Shown: positions 33,760 through 47,210 of the stretch, in pieces
Layout: each line of letters opens with the position of its first letter
Numbering within the stretch: position 1 is the first letter of the stretch
DNA from: Talinum fruticosum
Lineage: Eukaryota > Streptophyta > Magnoliopsida > Caryophyllales > Talinaceae
Reading direction: 5' to 3'
NCBI GenBank assembly: GCA_021018815.1
Contig: JAITYX010000028.1
Coordinates: 2,931,001-2,995,000, forward strand
DNA: 64,000 nucleotides
The notes under the pieces: model-generated
The model's database searches: none
What the model saw: the letters and a program-made list of their open reading frames with translations, nothing else
What the model was told of the DNA's origin: nothing
Made by a program: the position numbers and the translations under genes

Positions 33760-33942
33760 CTAAGCACGATAGTTTAAGTCCTTGTATGCTACATTGCTGC
33801 AAATGATGAGCCTTGAAGCTAAGTTGCTGATTTTGGCTTTTTCAAGGTTGAAACCGCGGATCATGGGTAATGGGAACCCTACCCAAAGTCTGGTGTTCAC
33901 ATATGGCAATAGTACTGTTTCAACCACGGTCCATATCACAGG
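33760..33942 (-). CDS. BPI/LBP gene exon 6
   Basis: It encodes residues 431-490 plus the stop. The acceptor reads TTTTGCAG before CCTGTGATATGG. The product starts [20 protein letters not shown] and ends AYKDLNYRA. This is the conserved C-terminal BPI block. Confidence 0.9.
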   Translation of the reverse strand, partial: PVIWTVVETVLLPYVNTRLWVGFPLPMIRGFNLEKAKISNLASRLIICSNVAYKDLNYRA

Positions 33943-36900
33943 CTGCAAAATTAATTGAAATATATGTTAAAGTTCTCAAATGCAGACTGAATATTACAGT
34001 TGTTTGGCATTATATGCATATGCATTTCGAGAGTCAACAACTCTATTGGCACTAGTTCCTCGCCCCCTTGCCCCAAAAAAAAAATGACGAAGACAGGAAG
34101 AAAGAAAAGAAAACAAAGAGCAACCAGTTGCGCTGCTCCTAAAAATGCCATGCCTCCATGCAGGGCACTAACAACTTTTATGTGTTGGGAAAGTTTCAAA
34201 GTTTTTAGGTCTCTTTGGAGACTTTGGTGCATAGAAGTTGTTGTCCCACATAAACTTTTGAGTAGCTTTCACTACTTATATTCTTGGGTTTCTCCAAGTG
34301 TCTTTGAAGAAGAAACCAAGGGTGGGCTTGGTATACCACACACACAGGCGCGCACGCGTCGCCGCTGCCATCGGTCCGGTGGGCAAGGCGAGGGCGAGGG
34401 CGAGGGTTGGGTCTTTACTGAAATATTGTTTTAAAGTCTCGGAAATTGTTCCCAACAACTATTTTTGACTGTAACTTGTGACTGAACTGAAGTTTCTGCT
34501 ATTTACGAACTTTAGTATTTTACCAAGCTGATTTGCATTCTTTCAAAACTGACTATTGTGTTTATCAAAACCGTGACTTTCCAAGGCAAGGCTTTTGTCT
34601 ACTGCTATAAAAAGGATTCTTCTCTCCAGTTTTGAACACACAGAAAAATTCTCCTCTCTTCTCTCTTCTCTCTTCTTCCTCCTCTTCTCTTCAAACTGGT
34701 CATTTTTTAGGCATGGCCGTTTAGCTCCATCTGAGTTATTAAGAGTGCACGATATATCCCTGGGGAGTGGTCGCCATCGGAGAGTTTGCATCCTTGCTTA
34801 GGCGAAATCACTTTCAGGACAGTGGTTTTCTCCACACCACGGTGAATCTGTTTCTGTCTAATTTTCATTATTCGATTCAAGTACGATCTGTCCAATTTTG
34901 CTGTGATTGTGCTTATATTTCCAACAGTATGTGCACTTCTGAATTTTTTGGGATTTGATTCATTTGTACTCATTTGCTTATAAGGTGTCAACTTCAAAAA
35001 CCATTGATTTCTTGAGAAATACCGGCAAATTTTTTGGTTAGTGGTTACTCAGGACACCGATGTAAAGGTAGATCTTTCTAATTTTTTATTTGCAAACTAA
35101 ATCTCACCCTTTTTGACTTGCAAACTCACAGTAGGTCACGTGATTCGGGCTAGGCTTCCTCATGCAGCAGCAGTAGCAAGACAGCAAACAGAGCCTTCCT
35201 TCTCACTCTTTGACATCACCGACAAGAGTTTCTGAAAGCTTCTGAGCAGAAACTTTCTTTAACAAAAGCGGCAGCAACAAAGAACAGGGCCAGTGAATGG
35301 CAAATAGCAGCAGCATAGAACTCAAAAGTGACAGCTCAGATTTCGTTTCTTTTTTCTTTGGGTAACAAAGATCAAAACTTTAAGGTTTGTGGGCAGCTGA
35401 ATTAGGATTGGCTTAGGAATCAGAACTTGCTCTGACACCAAGTTGATAGAGAACGGGAAGGGAGAAAGAGTGGAAAAGGGTTTAAAAAAGAAGAGAAAGG
35501 AAAATCAGCATCCCTGTGCTTAGCAATAGCAATTCAATGTATTTAATATTCAATGAATTTAATATATTCAATGATACGTACCAGATGAATAACAAGGTTC
35601 AAAGAACCCTGGTTCGCAACCTCCTAATATTAATCCTAGTAGAAATAGGAAACTATAATATTTCTAATACGAATTGGAAACTGAAATATAATCTAAAACA
35701 GACTATAATCCTAAACCAAATTAAATACTCCAAATAATATCTCCTGATTATTATTCTTAATTTTTTTCTTAATGTAAACTCTCGTTATTCTATCACTTTG
35801 CTTCTTTAATTCTCCATTCATTAATATCAAACCACAAATCCCCTCAAACATCATGCTTTGGAGAACTATTTAAAATTATCACACAATAGGCAAATCATCA
35901 TGCAGGGGTGGAGACAGGGAGAGGGCGGAAAATCTTGAAAACAAAGAATACTTATCACAAAATACTACTTCAATCAGAAAGGGGGAAAAAGAAGTGGTCA
36001 AATGTACCTGAATTAGGAACATCTTCAAATTACCAATTTTACTCCACTGTAATGTCAGCTTGAAATCTCCTAATTTCACCTTACCACCAAGGTTATTACC
36101 TCTTATGTTTACTGAACCAGAGGCTTGGATTTCCTGAGCAAAAACAAAAATGAAACTACTAGGTCACAAAAGGAGAGTGCAAACTTCACCATTTGGTGGA
36201 AACTATGAAGGGCAATAAAGCAAATGGAAATGCAATTTATAAAGAATTTCTCATAAAGTAGACTACGACTGCCTATTCTTGGCAATAACGGACCATTTAA
36301 GCATTAAACATCTGATAGAGTGTTAGTCTATGCTTCACAGACATACAGTTTTCTGCAACAACAGAAGGCAATGAAGCACAAAAACAGAATAAATTTATGC
36401 AAAAGAACTCTTGCTGGATAAATATGTTATATGGTCGAGCACTGGAGGCTTCAAATATTATCAACCAAGGCTCACAAATTGTTAGTTGAAGATTGTGAAA
36501 ACAAACAGTGACAGATTCAATATTGTTTGTCTTACTAGTACGAGAAACCAAGTGCATAGTTGACATCTTGAGTTCAGTTTGTTCAGATTGGAATCTTCTA
36601 GTTTCCCTGTAATTCTTTGGTTTTCAGGATTTCTTAGTGCCTTCAGTATAGCATAAGCGTACATTGGCACTTTTAGCAAAAAATGTCTCATCAGAGGGAT
36701 AGGAATGAAGGGAGGTGAGATAGTCATTGCCTGTTTGTGCTCGTCAATACCTATTGCTGGTATTTCTACCCTTCTGAGCTCTTAAATAGTGCTGCCAGTA
36801 ATCAATTTCTTATTTACTAACCCTCAAACCTCAGACAACCACTGGGGATAAAAAGAAAGGGGGAAAAAGAAAGAAACCTACACGGCTGAACAAAATCATA

Positions 36901-39900
36901 GGTAGCTCAAGATGGGATCCCACTGCTCACAAGGTTTAGGGATGTTGACTAGAATTAATTAACTGACAATGCAACACGTCAACTGAAGCTTCGGTTTTGC
37001 CTAATCTGCCTTGACTTAATTCACAAGGAATTTTGTTATCAGATATTGAAATCTTTAGGCTAGGTATGCCTCACACAAATTTTGTGCTCTGACAACATCC
37101 CCATTTGTAAAAAAGATCTCAAGTAGGAGGAACAATAAAGTAACCTATCTCAAAGAAACAAATAAATTGCAGTAGCATTACAAGGGCATTTCATCTGGTG
37201 TTCTTGTGCTAAATCTGGATGCTGGGACATGAACTCAATTCCCAAATAAAGTGTGTAGTTGGTCCTAAAGACATTTATCTACTTTGCTCTGACACTTGAT
37301 AGGAACATTTTCAAATAATATAGCAGACAAACTGCAAATCTTTCGAACAATAATTCACACAACTCTTTGTGCCTAATATTGAGTTCTGTCAACGATTATT
37401 AGAATTTCAAGTATATTTCCAATAAAAGCCAACATCCAAGGTTAAAAAGTTTCCAATAAAAACCCAACATCAAAGGTTTTAAGCACGCTAGCTGTCCTTC
37501 ATGCAATCCCTATCACTTTGAAAAAAAGCTGTAAGCACTCCACAGCATATGTTTCTGAAAACAGCCTCATTCAAGCTCTACCAGAAAAGAAACATGGAGA
37601 AATGTAGGAAAAGAGCCATTTAATGCTTAAAGCACAACTATGTATGATGATATCTCTTCCATCCAACACTCTTTCCCCCATGAGGAAACTATTGTTAAAA
37701 CAATAACCATGTGTCACGGGACGAGAATCTATAGCTACCTCCCCAGTCATCCACTGTCCTAGCCCTCCGTTTGCATGGAGAAGTTAAAAGATGTGAAGTT
37801 TGCTCCTTTCAAGATGCATATAACAGCAGTAGAAACTGGACATAACTCAAAGCTACCATGACGTCCCTCATTCTTGAATGCCATGGGGACCCTGACAGCT
37901 TTTCTAGTCGAATGAAGTAAAAGGCAAGTAAACAATTGCAAAATGCGTATGACATGGAAGTAATTAGATCATAAACAACTTTCATGCGATTATAAACAAA
38001 GTACTTATTGCATGGAAGTTCCTAGAGGAACAAATCATGTATGAAATAACCAATCCATAGAGTTCTGGAAGCTCACCAGTAGAATGCACGCAACTGGTAT
38101 TACTTCCCCACCTTCTAGGACATCAATTATGAAGTTCACACGCACAGAAATATCAATCTTCTGGTGTGAGATCCGCATGAATGGTGCAGAAGCAAAAGAG
38201 ACATTCAAATTCATGTCGTCATTTGGGTATTGCTTGTATAGTTGAGGTATGATGAATCTCCAGCCAGCAGTGTTCAGGAGAGCCTGATCAGGCATCTTGT
38301 CTACAATCCATTGCAAGTAACCTACCTGATCAGAGTAATGAATTCGTAAAGAACACATCCAAAAGCCAATATAAAGTATATGTGATATCTTTGTTTTTAA
38401 TAAGTAATTGTATGTGATATTAGAAAAGCATCTACAACTGACAAGCAAATTTTTTGTTAGGCAGAAACCATAAGTGAACAGCACATTGACAGTTTTGTGG
38501 TCACACGCGAAAACTTCCAGAGGGCACAGGACGGTACAAGAGGGAAAAACACAAATGTAAAAAAATAGAATCAAGTACTTCCTACATCTACAGAAAATTG
38601 TGCTGCCTTGGATGTAGAAATTTTAAAGGGAACACCCATTAATGCTTTGTTTCCTATTTAATTTAGAAAAGAAAAGACATTTACTACCATAGTAGTTAAA
38701 AAGGGACTTTTACTTTAGGCTATCCAAAAACGAATGAGGGACATTTTTCTATTTGGCCAAGGGGGTGCTTAGAGGTAGTACTATTACACGTATATTTGGT
38801 TCAATTGAATCCATTTCTAACTCTCATACTAAAAATGCAAACAAATGGACTATTTTCTAAGAAGGTGAAGTTCCAAAATACATGGAAAATCAGCCTACTT
38901 TACAAGACGAATGCATTCAGCAACTGATATTCAACCCAAATAATTGGGTCTTGGCTAAGAGGGGCTATTATTGACAGGTGTGTCATAAAGGATCATAAAG
39001 ATCTGCAAACCACATGTTGCCAACACGAACGCCAAAATTAGCACTCTTTCAGCAAGAAAGCAATTCATTCTTCGCAATTCTCCTTTTTATGGGGATCCAC
39101 TCGAAAATTGAACTCTCAAGTTTATTTCGTATCCAACTCTGAAAATAAAACAGCATTAAAGGGATATTTATAGTCTAAAACTTCTAACAAGAAAAAGAAA
39201 CTAACCTAATATCCTAAAATAACTAAAATACTACTTTTCTAGATAATAATAAAGGTAATAACTCAATATCTACTACCCTAAAATAACCAACCCCCCCACA
39301 CACACACAACACACAACAATAGAATCTGAAGATACCAAATATAAGTACAATCAATATCAAAACTAATAAGTTCATACCATAATTTACAATATTTTCATTT
39401 CCTTTTCTTAAGATTCCCACCACACCTTACTGTTCTATCTGAGTCTGGAAAGCAGATGCTATCATACATAAATACGACGTAAGTACTTCTCTAAGCTCAG
39501 TATGTAGTTGTTCATTAACTCTGCTAGCACTGACATGGTCACTTAATAAATATCACAACTCAAAACAAATATTTCCACATTTTGGGAACTTATATTGCAG
39601 CTGTTAATCACGACAAGTAACAAACAACCCCTTTTTGTGGGGAGAGGGCAACTTTTCTATTAGATTGCTGATGCTGCTTTGGACATGGGTGGCTGGCAGC
39701 AAGAAGAATTTTTCAGACCTTCTACAAATCAGTAAAGCCTCTTAAAACCTGGTTCAGCTGCCATAAAAGATTCTACTTCGCACAGAGTTGGCCCAAATTT
39801 ACCATGTATGGGCAGCAAGGAACAGACGTGCTCCAAGGCACAGGCCAACAAGGCATAGAGGAGGCCTGGATCTGATTAAAAGATTTGTTAGTATAGTTGC

Positions 39901-42900
39901 CTGCTTGTTTGGCTTTATGATCAAAGATATTATTAGTGAACTGTTGCTTATAACCTGGTTCAGAAGATCATGCCCTGGAGATCTATAGTAATAAAATTAC
40001 ATTTTACTTGAAAAAATTTGTTCATCACTCTACTTCCAGGCAAAGATGTAACAAATGATTCATATTGACAGCATAAGATATTAGTCACTCAATACATCCA
40101 TCACAATGCACTATGTATGTGAAATACTGAAGCAACACAAGCGACAAAACCTTAAGTACACCACCGACCCACATACTTTCGAACAAGAATCTCATACATC
40201 AAACTCCAGACTTTCCACAAGAGTAAGAGAAACCAAAAGCAAATCAGTATATTACCCCCAAAAGAATAATTTTATAAAAATGATTCTGAAATTTGAAGCA
40301 GGTTTCTATGAAAGAAAAGAGAAAAAGAATTGATTTTCTCTGCAAATGAGGATACTATGCCATAGTCCTTGCCCAAGCATCTTGATTGATATTGTGAATC
40401 TCTTTGGTACAAATCCACTTTCCGACTTCCGAGTCTAACCTATCAGGAAATTTTAAAAATTAGAGATTGGAAAAATTCTATGAAGTCAATCCTCCATTGA
40501 TAGAATTGAATTAAGCCTTTGGTCCAAGTCCAAATCCACAGTATAGAAAGAAATGGATTTGGATTGGCATGCTTTCCATCAAAAATGAACAGGAAGCTCT
40601 TGTTGAATGATACCATTAAAGGGAATCACCTATGAATGTTGGCCTATATACAGGAATGACAAAACCAATCATTGGTATAGCCATAGTGACGAAGGACCTC
40701 ATCACAATGATTCTTAGGGAGTCAAATTCACATATAAATAAAGAAGTTTCTCTGAGAAAATTTAGATTTATAAACTTAGAAATGCTCTCAAGTGATTGTC
40801 CCAATTCATTCTGGTCGACCTAACTAACCTAATCTGGTCTCAAAAGTGAAAAACTCTATGAACTTGATGGAAGTAAAGAAATAGTGAGCTAACGATAGTC
40901 AACCCCCCTCACAAATAGATCTTCCAAAAATATTGCTTTGGCTGTATAACAAAACAATTTTCCTTGTATAATTCTGTAGACACCTAAAAAGTGTCTTGTC
41001 TTTTATTTAATTCGCTTATTTCTTTTATTATTGGCCAGATAATGAAGACTTAGCTTCACCTATATGCTTGGAGTTAGATTGGATCAAGGCAGTTTAACTT
41101 TGCCTTCTTCTAACCCAAAATCAAAGTAAACACCAATTCCACATCCAAAAAACACAAAAACAGCCCAAAATTCCAGCCTAGTGACCAACATCGGTTCCAA
41201 ACCTGACTCCAAACCGTGCCAAAGCTAGGCAGGGATCCCCATACCACAAAACGACCCATGACGGTCACTTTCTTGCCAAAACGCATCGTTTTGAACTGTT
41301 CAACATGGACAGACTCCTATGTCGGTCCCAAGCTACCAGAACATACGTCGTTTTGAGCCGTGCTGGGGGATTTCCAACTCAAATAGTTGTTTTCCCGAAG
41401 CCGGGCTCTACTGATTTTCGGTTGAAATGAGGCCTACGAGGATAAACCCTAACCCTACTTCATTTCACTAAATAGGGGACCTCACCCCTCATTTCAAACA
41501 CTCCATTCAGGTGCATATTCAGCCCATATTTCCGATACGCTTCCAGATTCAGCCGAGCCCCGGAGATCGAAAGGTGTGTCTACCTACCCGAGGGCACAAG
41601 ATGTAGATCTCAAGTTTTATTTGAGTACTTTATTGCCTTTCCTTCATTTCAATTATTTAATTCCCCTATTATGGGTTTGGAAGCGATGTAATTTCATTTA
41701 CTTTCCTCCCTGCGCATTGTAATAGCTTAGATTTATCGCTTTCTTTACTGATTTTTTTATTCGCTTTTTTTATTTGCTTTATTTATCGCTTTTTGCATGC
41801 ATTGATTGTTTAATTTTCGCGTTTAGCATGATGTTTGTCTATTTTTTTAACACAATTTTACATTCCCAGTTTAATTAGTAAAAGTCGTTTTTTAAAACGG
41901 GCATAATGAGTGGCAGCCCTTCTCATTTTGTACTTTCGCCCGAACATCAGATCATCAGTTTAGACTGATAGAGTCCTTTTGAAAACCTTTCCTAGTTTGA
42001 ATTTCTTTTTTATTTAAGCTCAACTTAGGAAAGTATTTTATTTTGTTAGTTTTCATTCGAAACTGATTGGCGAATCCTATTTTAATCTCTTTTTATTCTG
42101 AATAATGCATCTCAGTTTTGCAGAAAACTAAATTATTTCGAAAAGAAACAGCCATGTACTGGTCCTGCAAATTGCCCAGAAGAGCCACGTAGGCCACCAC
42201 CCACAGGTAACCCACGCCGATTACCTGTGGGAGGTTCTGGCCAGACTCCTGAGTGAGTTTTGCCAGAGTCTGCCTAGAATACAATTTTTTTTTGTTGCCT
42301 ATCCTGAGACTTCTAAAAAGTTATCGAAAATAAAAATGGTTCCTAAAAAGCCAGCTAACTTCAAAAATCAAAAGCCATATTTCTCGATAAGCACACAACT
42401 CTTAAAATCAACATTCGTGGGGAACGCGATCCGCTGGTCGTGGCTCCTACTTGTTCATATGATTCTATATGTTAAAAAAAAAAACCTTTGTTTATGAGTA
42501 ATCAAAAATTTGTATTAAAAAGACATCGAAGGGGTGTCAAACATGTACAAAAGGGGCCATAACATCATGCCCTCATGCTCTCTATAATAATATCATCAAA
42601 AATATCAATGTTATAGCCTGATGGAAAACTTGACTCCAACTATACTAAGTTCTTAAAAATAAAGCTTGAAATCTTTATAGGACCTAGCCTTACCCTCAAA
42701 AATCAGGCGACTCCTTTCCTTCGAAGTACTCACCACAAGGCCAACACAATCATTTTCCAAATACCTTTGAGCCAACTCTTCTTCAACCTTCTTTTCCAAG
42801 CCACCAACACATCTCTAACAGTCTGAGTGAGGTAACATCGAACTAAACTTCAAGGAGAGTGATAGGCACCAAAGTGAAATACCAATCTACAATATGAACA

Positions 42901-45900
42901 CGCTGATTTTTCCCCCAGCAAACACATAGCACATCCACAAGCCAACTTAAAAATTTTGCCTTTTAAGCATGTCCTGGGCACGGAAGTTTCCCTTGGTTGC
43001 TGCCAAACCAAGAAACAAGCTTGGGTGGGAGCTTTAGACGCCAAGTCGAACCTGGAAAATCAAGATGAATTGATCCTTCACAAATCTCTTCGCAAAAACT
43101 CGTAGATGGTGAACAGCCCTTCAGTTCAGAGTCATGGGGCCAAATAATTTCATCAACACCAGCAGCTGCAACCTTTGTATTATAAAGTAGAGCTAGAAGA
43201 CTCAACACATTCTCCTCTTCCCAATCATTCAATCTTCTCAAGAAAGTTATATGCTAGAGGTTTTGATCATATTCTAAAAGTTGTGCCTTTAAAATCATGC
43301 CATACTAAATAGATTTGGAAACTGATCCTTGAAAGGTTGTTCTCCACACCATAAATCTTTCCAAGACAAGACCCTCAAGCCATTTTTCATCTCAAAATGC
43401 ACCATAGATTTGAACTGTTCCAATCCATCAATAATCAATCTCCAACAACCCATCTCATGAAGATAAGGACTCCTCTTGCACCACCGAGAAACTTGTTGAC
43501 CTCATATTTCACTTTGATTACATTTTTTCATAAAGTGTTATCTTCCTCAAGCAAACTTCCAAAGCTAATTGGCCTTGAAAGCTTCATTAATTTCCCAAAT
43601 TGGACTAATACCTAGCCCAGCTTCATACTTGGATGGCAAATATCACCCCACTTGACCCAATGAAAACCAAAAACGATTTCATGGTCAAACAAAAGGAAGT
43701 CTTTCATGATTTTCTCCAACTGGATGGCAACGCTGATCGGAAAGGCACACAAAAACATAAAAAAAATGGGTGGCTCCATAAGGTCCTTTGCAATAATGTC
43801 AATCTATGCCCCGCACCTTCCCCCACCCGAGACAGGCTATAGAAGCTTTGATTCAGCATCTCTTAGAACTTTTCTCCAATAGGCTCTCACAAAACTTGGC
43901 ACTTCATAAGTAAGCCATGCTAGGAGGAAGGAAGATAGTCAATCCCACAACCAAAAACTTGTGTCAGGCAAGAAAGGTCTCGGACCTCGCCGAGAGGGAT
44001 TATACATCAAAATAAAATCTTAACCTAAGCAAAACAGGATGTTTCGAAATCCAGGGATTCTAAACTAGGCGCATCCTGTTCAATTTGCTTCCTTTAATTA
44101 ATTATTTTCCATCTCTCACATTACTAAAGCTCATAGACCCTTTCAATATTTAAACCACATGTGCCATGTGGTTAAGTAGTCTTGAATAAATTGAGAAAGA
44201 AAAAAAACTTGATCGCTTCTGTAAATTTTCTACGAGAAAATTTTACGTTATCTGTGAATCAAGTCCTACAAGAAATCGCTATAAGGGTGTCCTACATCAC
44301 TCAGTCAGTAAACAAAGCCAAGAAAGCTCCTACTATCCCAACCTACACATATGCAAGCTATATTCCCCACTTCTAGTTGATTTATACTTACAAATAATTA
44401 TTTCATTGTTTCACTCAGCAAGTCATGCACACATAAACAAGTTCTAAGTTAGAAGTTCACATTACGAAAACCTAAATTCGAGTTTACCTCATAGTACAAG
44501 GTTGAGGCTGAGTTGAAGATAGCTTCATCTATTGAAATTCCAATCATTTTTGATGGATCATCACAAGATAAAGTCTGCAAATGCTCCTTGTAGAGTTTAT
44601 TTTCCCAGGTTTGATCTTTTGGTGTGAATAAACCATCAATCTCCAATTGAATTGAAGAATTGCGGAGAGTTGGATCACTTGTAAAAGTCACATTCAGGGA
44701 TGCAACATCATCAACAGAGATCTCTTTTGGTAAGCTCTGGAGGAATGAATCAAGCTGTAAAGCCCCTTCCTTAAGATTTTTGGTAATAGTTGTCTCCACT
44801 GCAGACTCAATTTGTCCAACAAAAGCATCCACAAACCTTCAGGGCATAAACAAGGATAAACCCAAGCAAATTTTTATCAGTTAAAACTAGCATGACATTC
44901 AAAAGACGTCGACAGGTTCTTCCTTTGATGAATCAAGAGCCCCAAAACCACAAGAAAAATGACAATTTTCCCTTCAAGTGAAGAATAATATCAAGAAATT
45001 TCACTTTTTTGGTGGCCAAGGAAAGGGGAGGTTAACAAAGCAGACACATTCATACCAGTCAGTGGAAATGCAATATTACAACACATAAGTTTGATGATTA
45101 ATTCAACTGAACATTTGATGCACAACCTCATTTCTTCCAATAGAGTTTGATGATCAAATCAACTGAAATTTGATGCATAACCTCATTTCTTACAATAGTC
45201 TTTGGACATTCTTATGTGTATTGCTCATATCTTTTATTTACATATTTTTGGACAACATAGATTGCCAATTAGAAAACACTAAAGCAAGTAATAAAGGAGA
45301 AAAATGTTAATGCACTAAGGATAAGAAGATAAAATGTTAATGCGCTGAAATAAGGACTTAAGGAGATAAAAGGCAACTGATACCATTGATAAAGCCAGGC
45401 TGTGCCACCTTCCACTTTGATAGCAAGATCCTGGATAAAGCAACCACATTCTAAGAGAGACAGTTTCAATGCTCCTCCTTGGTTCCTCAAGCCAAAAGTT
45501 AGGCCAACTTGCATTCCTTCAACCTTACAAAAAGCAACAGTCTCGCAAATTCTTGGAAATAACGAGTATCACAAAATCGAACAATAAACTAGCAGACTAT
45601 CAGTTAGTAACAACAAGTCACCTGAGGCCATGTTTAACCCAACTTACACGTAGGAACAATCCAGCCGAAGACAAAAAAAAATATTAGCAACCCTGCTTCC
45701 AATTCCCAATATTATTTTTACATTCAAGGGAAGCCCACTGTTAAAACAAAGACAATCAAATTCTGCACAATAAAGAAATATAAAGAAAGTTTTCCAAAGC
45801 CAGACATTCTATCAACATAATAATTTTAACTAAACACACAAAGAATGAGTACATAAGTTTTTGCATAGGCCTTCCCAGAATTAAAGGCCTTAAAGAAGTC

Positions 45901-47158
45901 GAATACAACAACAGATTTTAATGATAGATCGAACATAAGAACTTGATAATAATAAGGAAGAATAGCCATTTGGCAGTTTAATGATAGATCACAGGAGTCA
46001 GGACTCAAGTTGAAGGAAGTCAGCTAGGGCTTCATTTGAAAAAGGTTTTCCATTATGTTTTTGAGAGGGCATTTCAGTATCCTAAGATCAAATACAATGC
46101 AGAAAAAATACTATTTTTTTACAGAATAGGATTTGGTACAGACTTCTCTGTGATTAATTGGAGAAAGCCTATGCCCATTCCTTTTTGATGATTCCCAGTA
46201 GAGAAAACCACAGCTGATGTGGGTCTTCCAAACTATTATCTCAACAATGCTGAAACATTTGGAGAAGATTACAGGCTATTAAAAGAAGTTAACAAATTTT
46301 CCCTCAAGTTCGCCTTCTGGGAGCAAAATTATTGTTAATTACGGTTAGGCAGCAACTTATGCATACCAAAGGAAAACAACTGCTTGGTTAGTCCTTGATT
46401 AAGCTAATGAAGACAATAACAACAACAGTATCAGAGATATTAACAATCCATGCTGATCATAGTGCTAGGGTTTGGAAAAATCTACATATATTCCTATCAA
46501 GCAGGAAACCTAATGAAAACTATTTTACCTAAAATAACCTATTACACATCTGACAACTTGAGCCAGTTTAAAGTGATATGCAACATTAGTAAAGTGCTTT
46601 TCAGAAGGATCAGGTAAAAGCCAAGCTCCCTTGTTCAAGAAACAACACTCGACATAATTGGTTGCTTTTAGACATAAGGACTGAATCTCATAGTAATATT
46701 GTCTGTGTATTTAAGTAGTTAGTAATGTGACTTCATCTAACCAAGAAGATCAATTCCCCGGGGACCGTATAACCGACCTCAGCTAGTTTTAGTTTACTCA
46801 TGATGTTGTACCTAATTATCTATATCCAAGAGTTATTTGTTCATACCCCTTTTTTAATTTGCCAACTAAAACACAGAATACCAAAAAAATAAAGGGTTGC
46901 TTCTATCATTCCTGATTGGTCAATAACTTATGTGCAAAATTTACATAAAACCCAATTGAAGCATCTTACGCATCCCATAACAGTGCATCCAATATCTAAT
47001 TTGAGTAGTTTCGGATAGCCAATGTAACACAAAAGAAGCGAAGATAATGTTGGAGTTAATTTGAAACTTTTGTTTGAAGTCCCAAGAGAATTTTGAGTTT
47101 GCAAAGGGAAAGACAAAAGTCTCACATGGAACTTTTGAGTTGAGTTCAATGGGTTCAC

Positions 47159-47210
<52 letters not shown>

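Noticed and set aside
34000..34434. Plus-strand open frame of 144 codons
   Set aside because: It spans the boundary of the solo LTR at 34,183 and its GC-rich segment; composition is not protein-like and it is antisense in a host intron.
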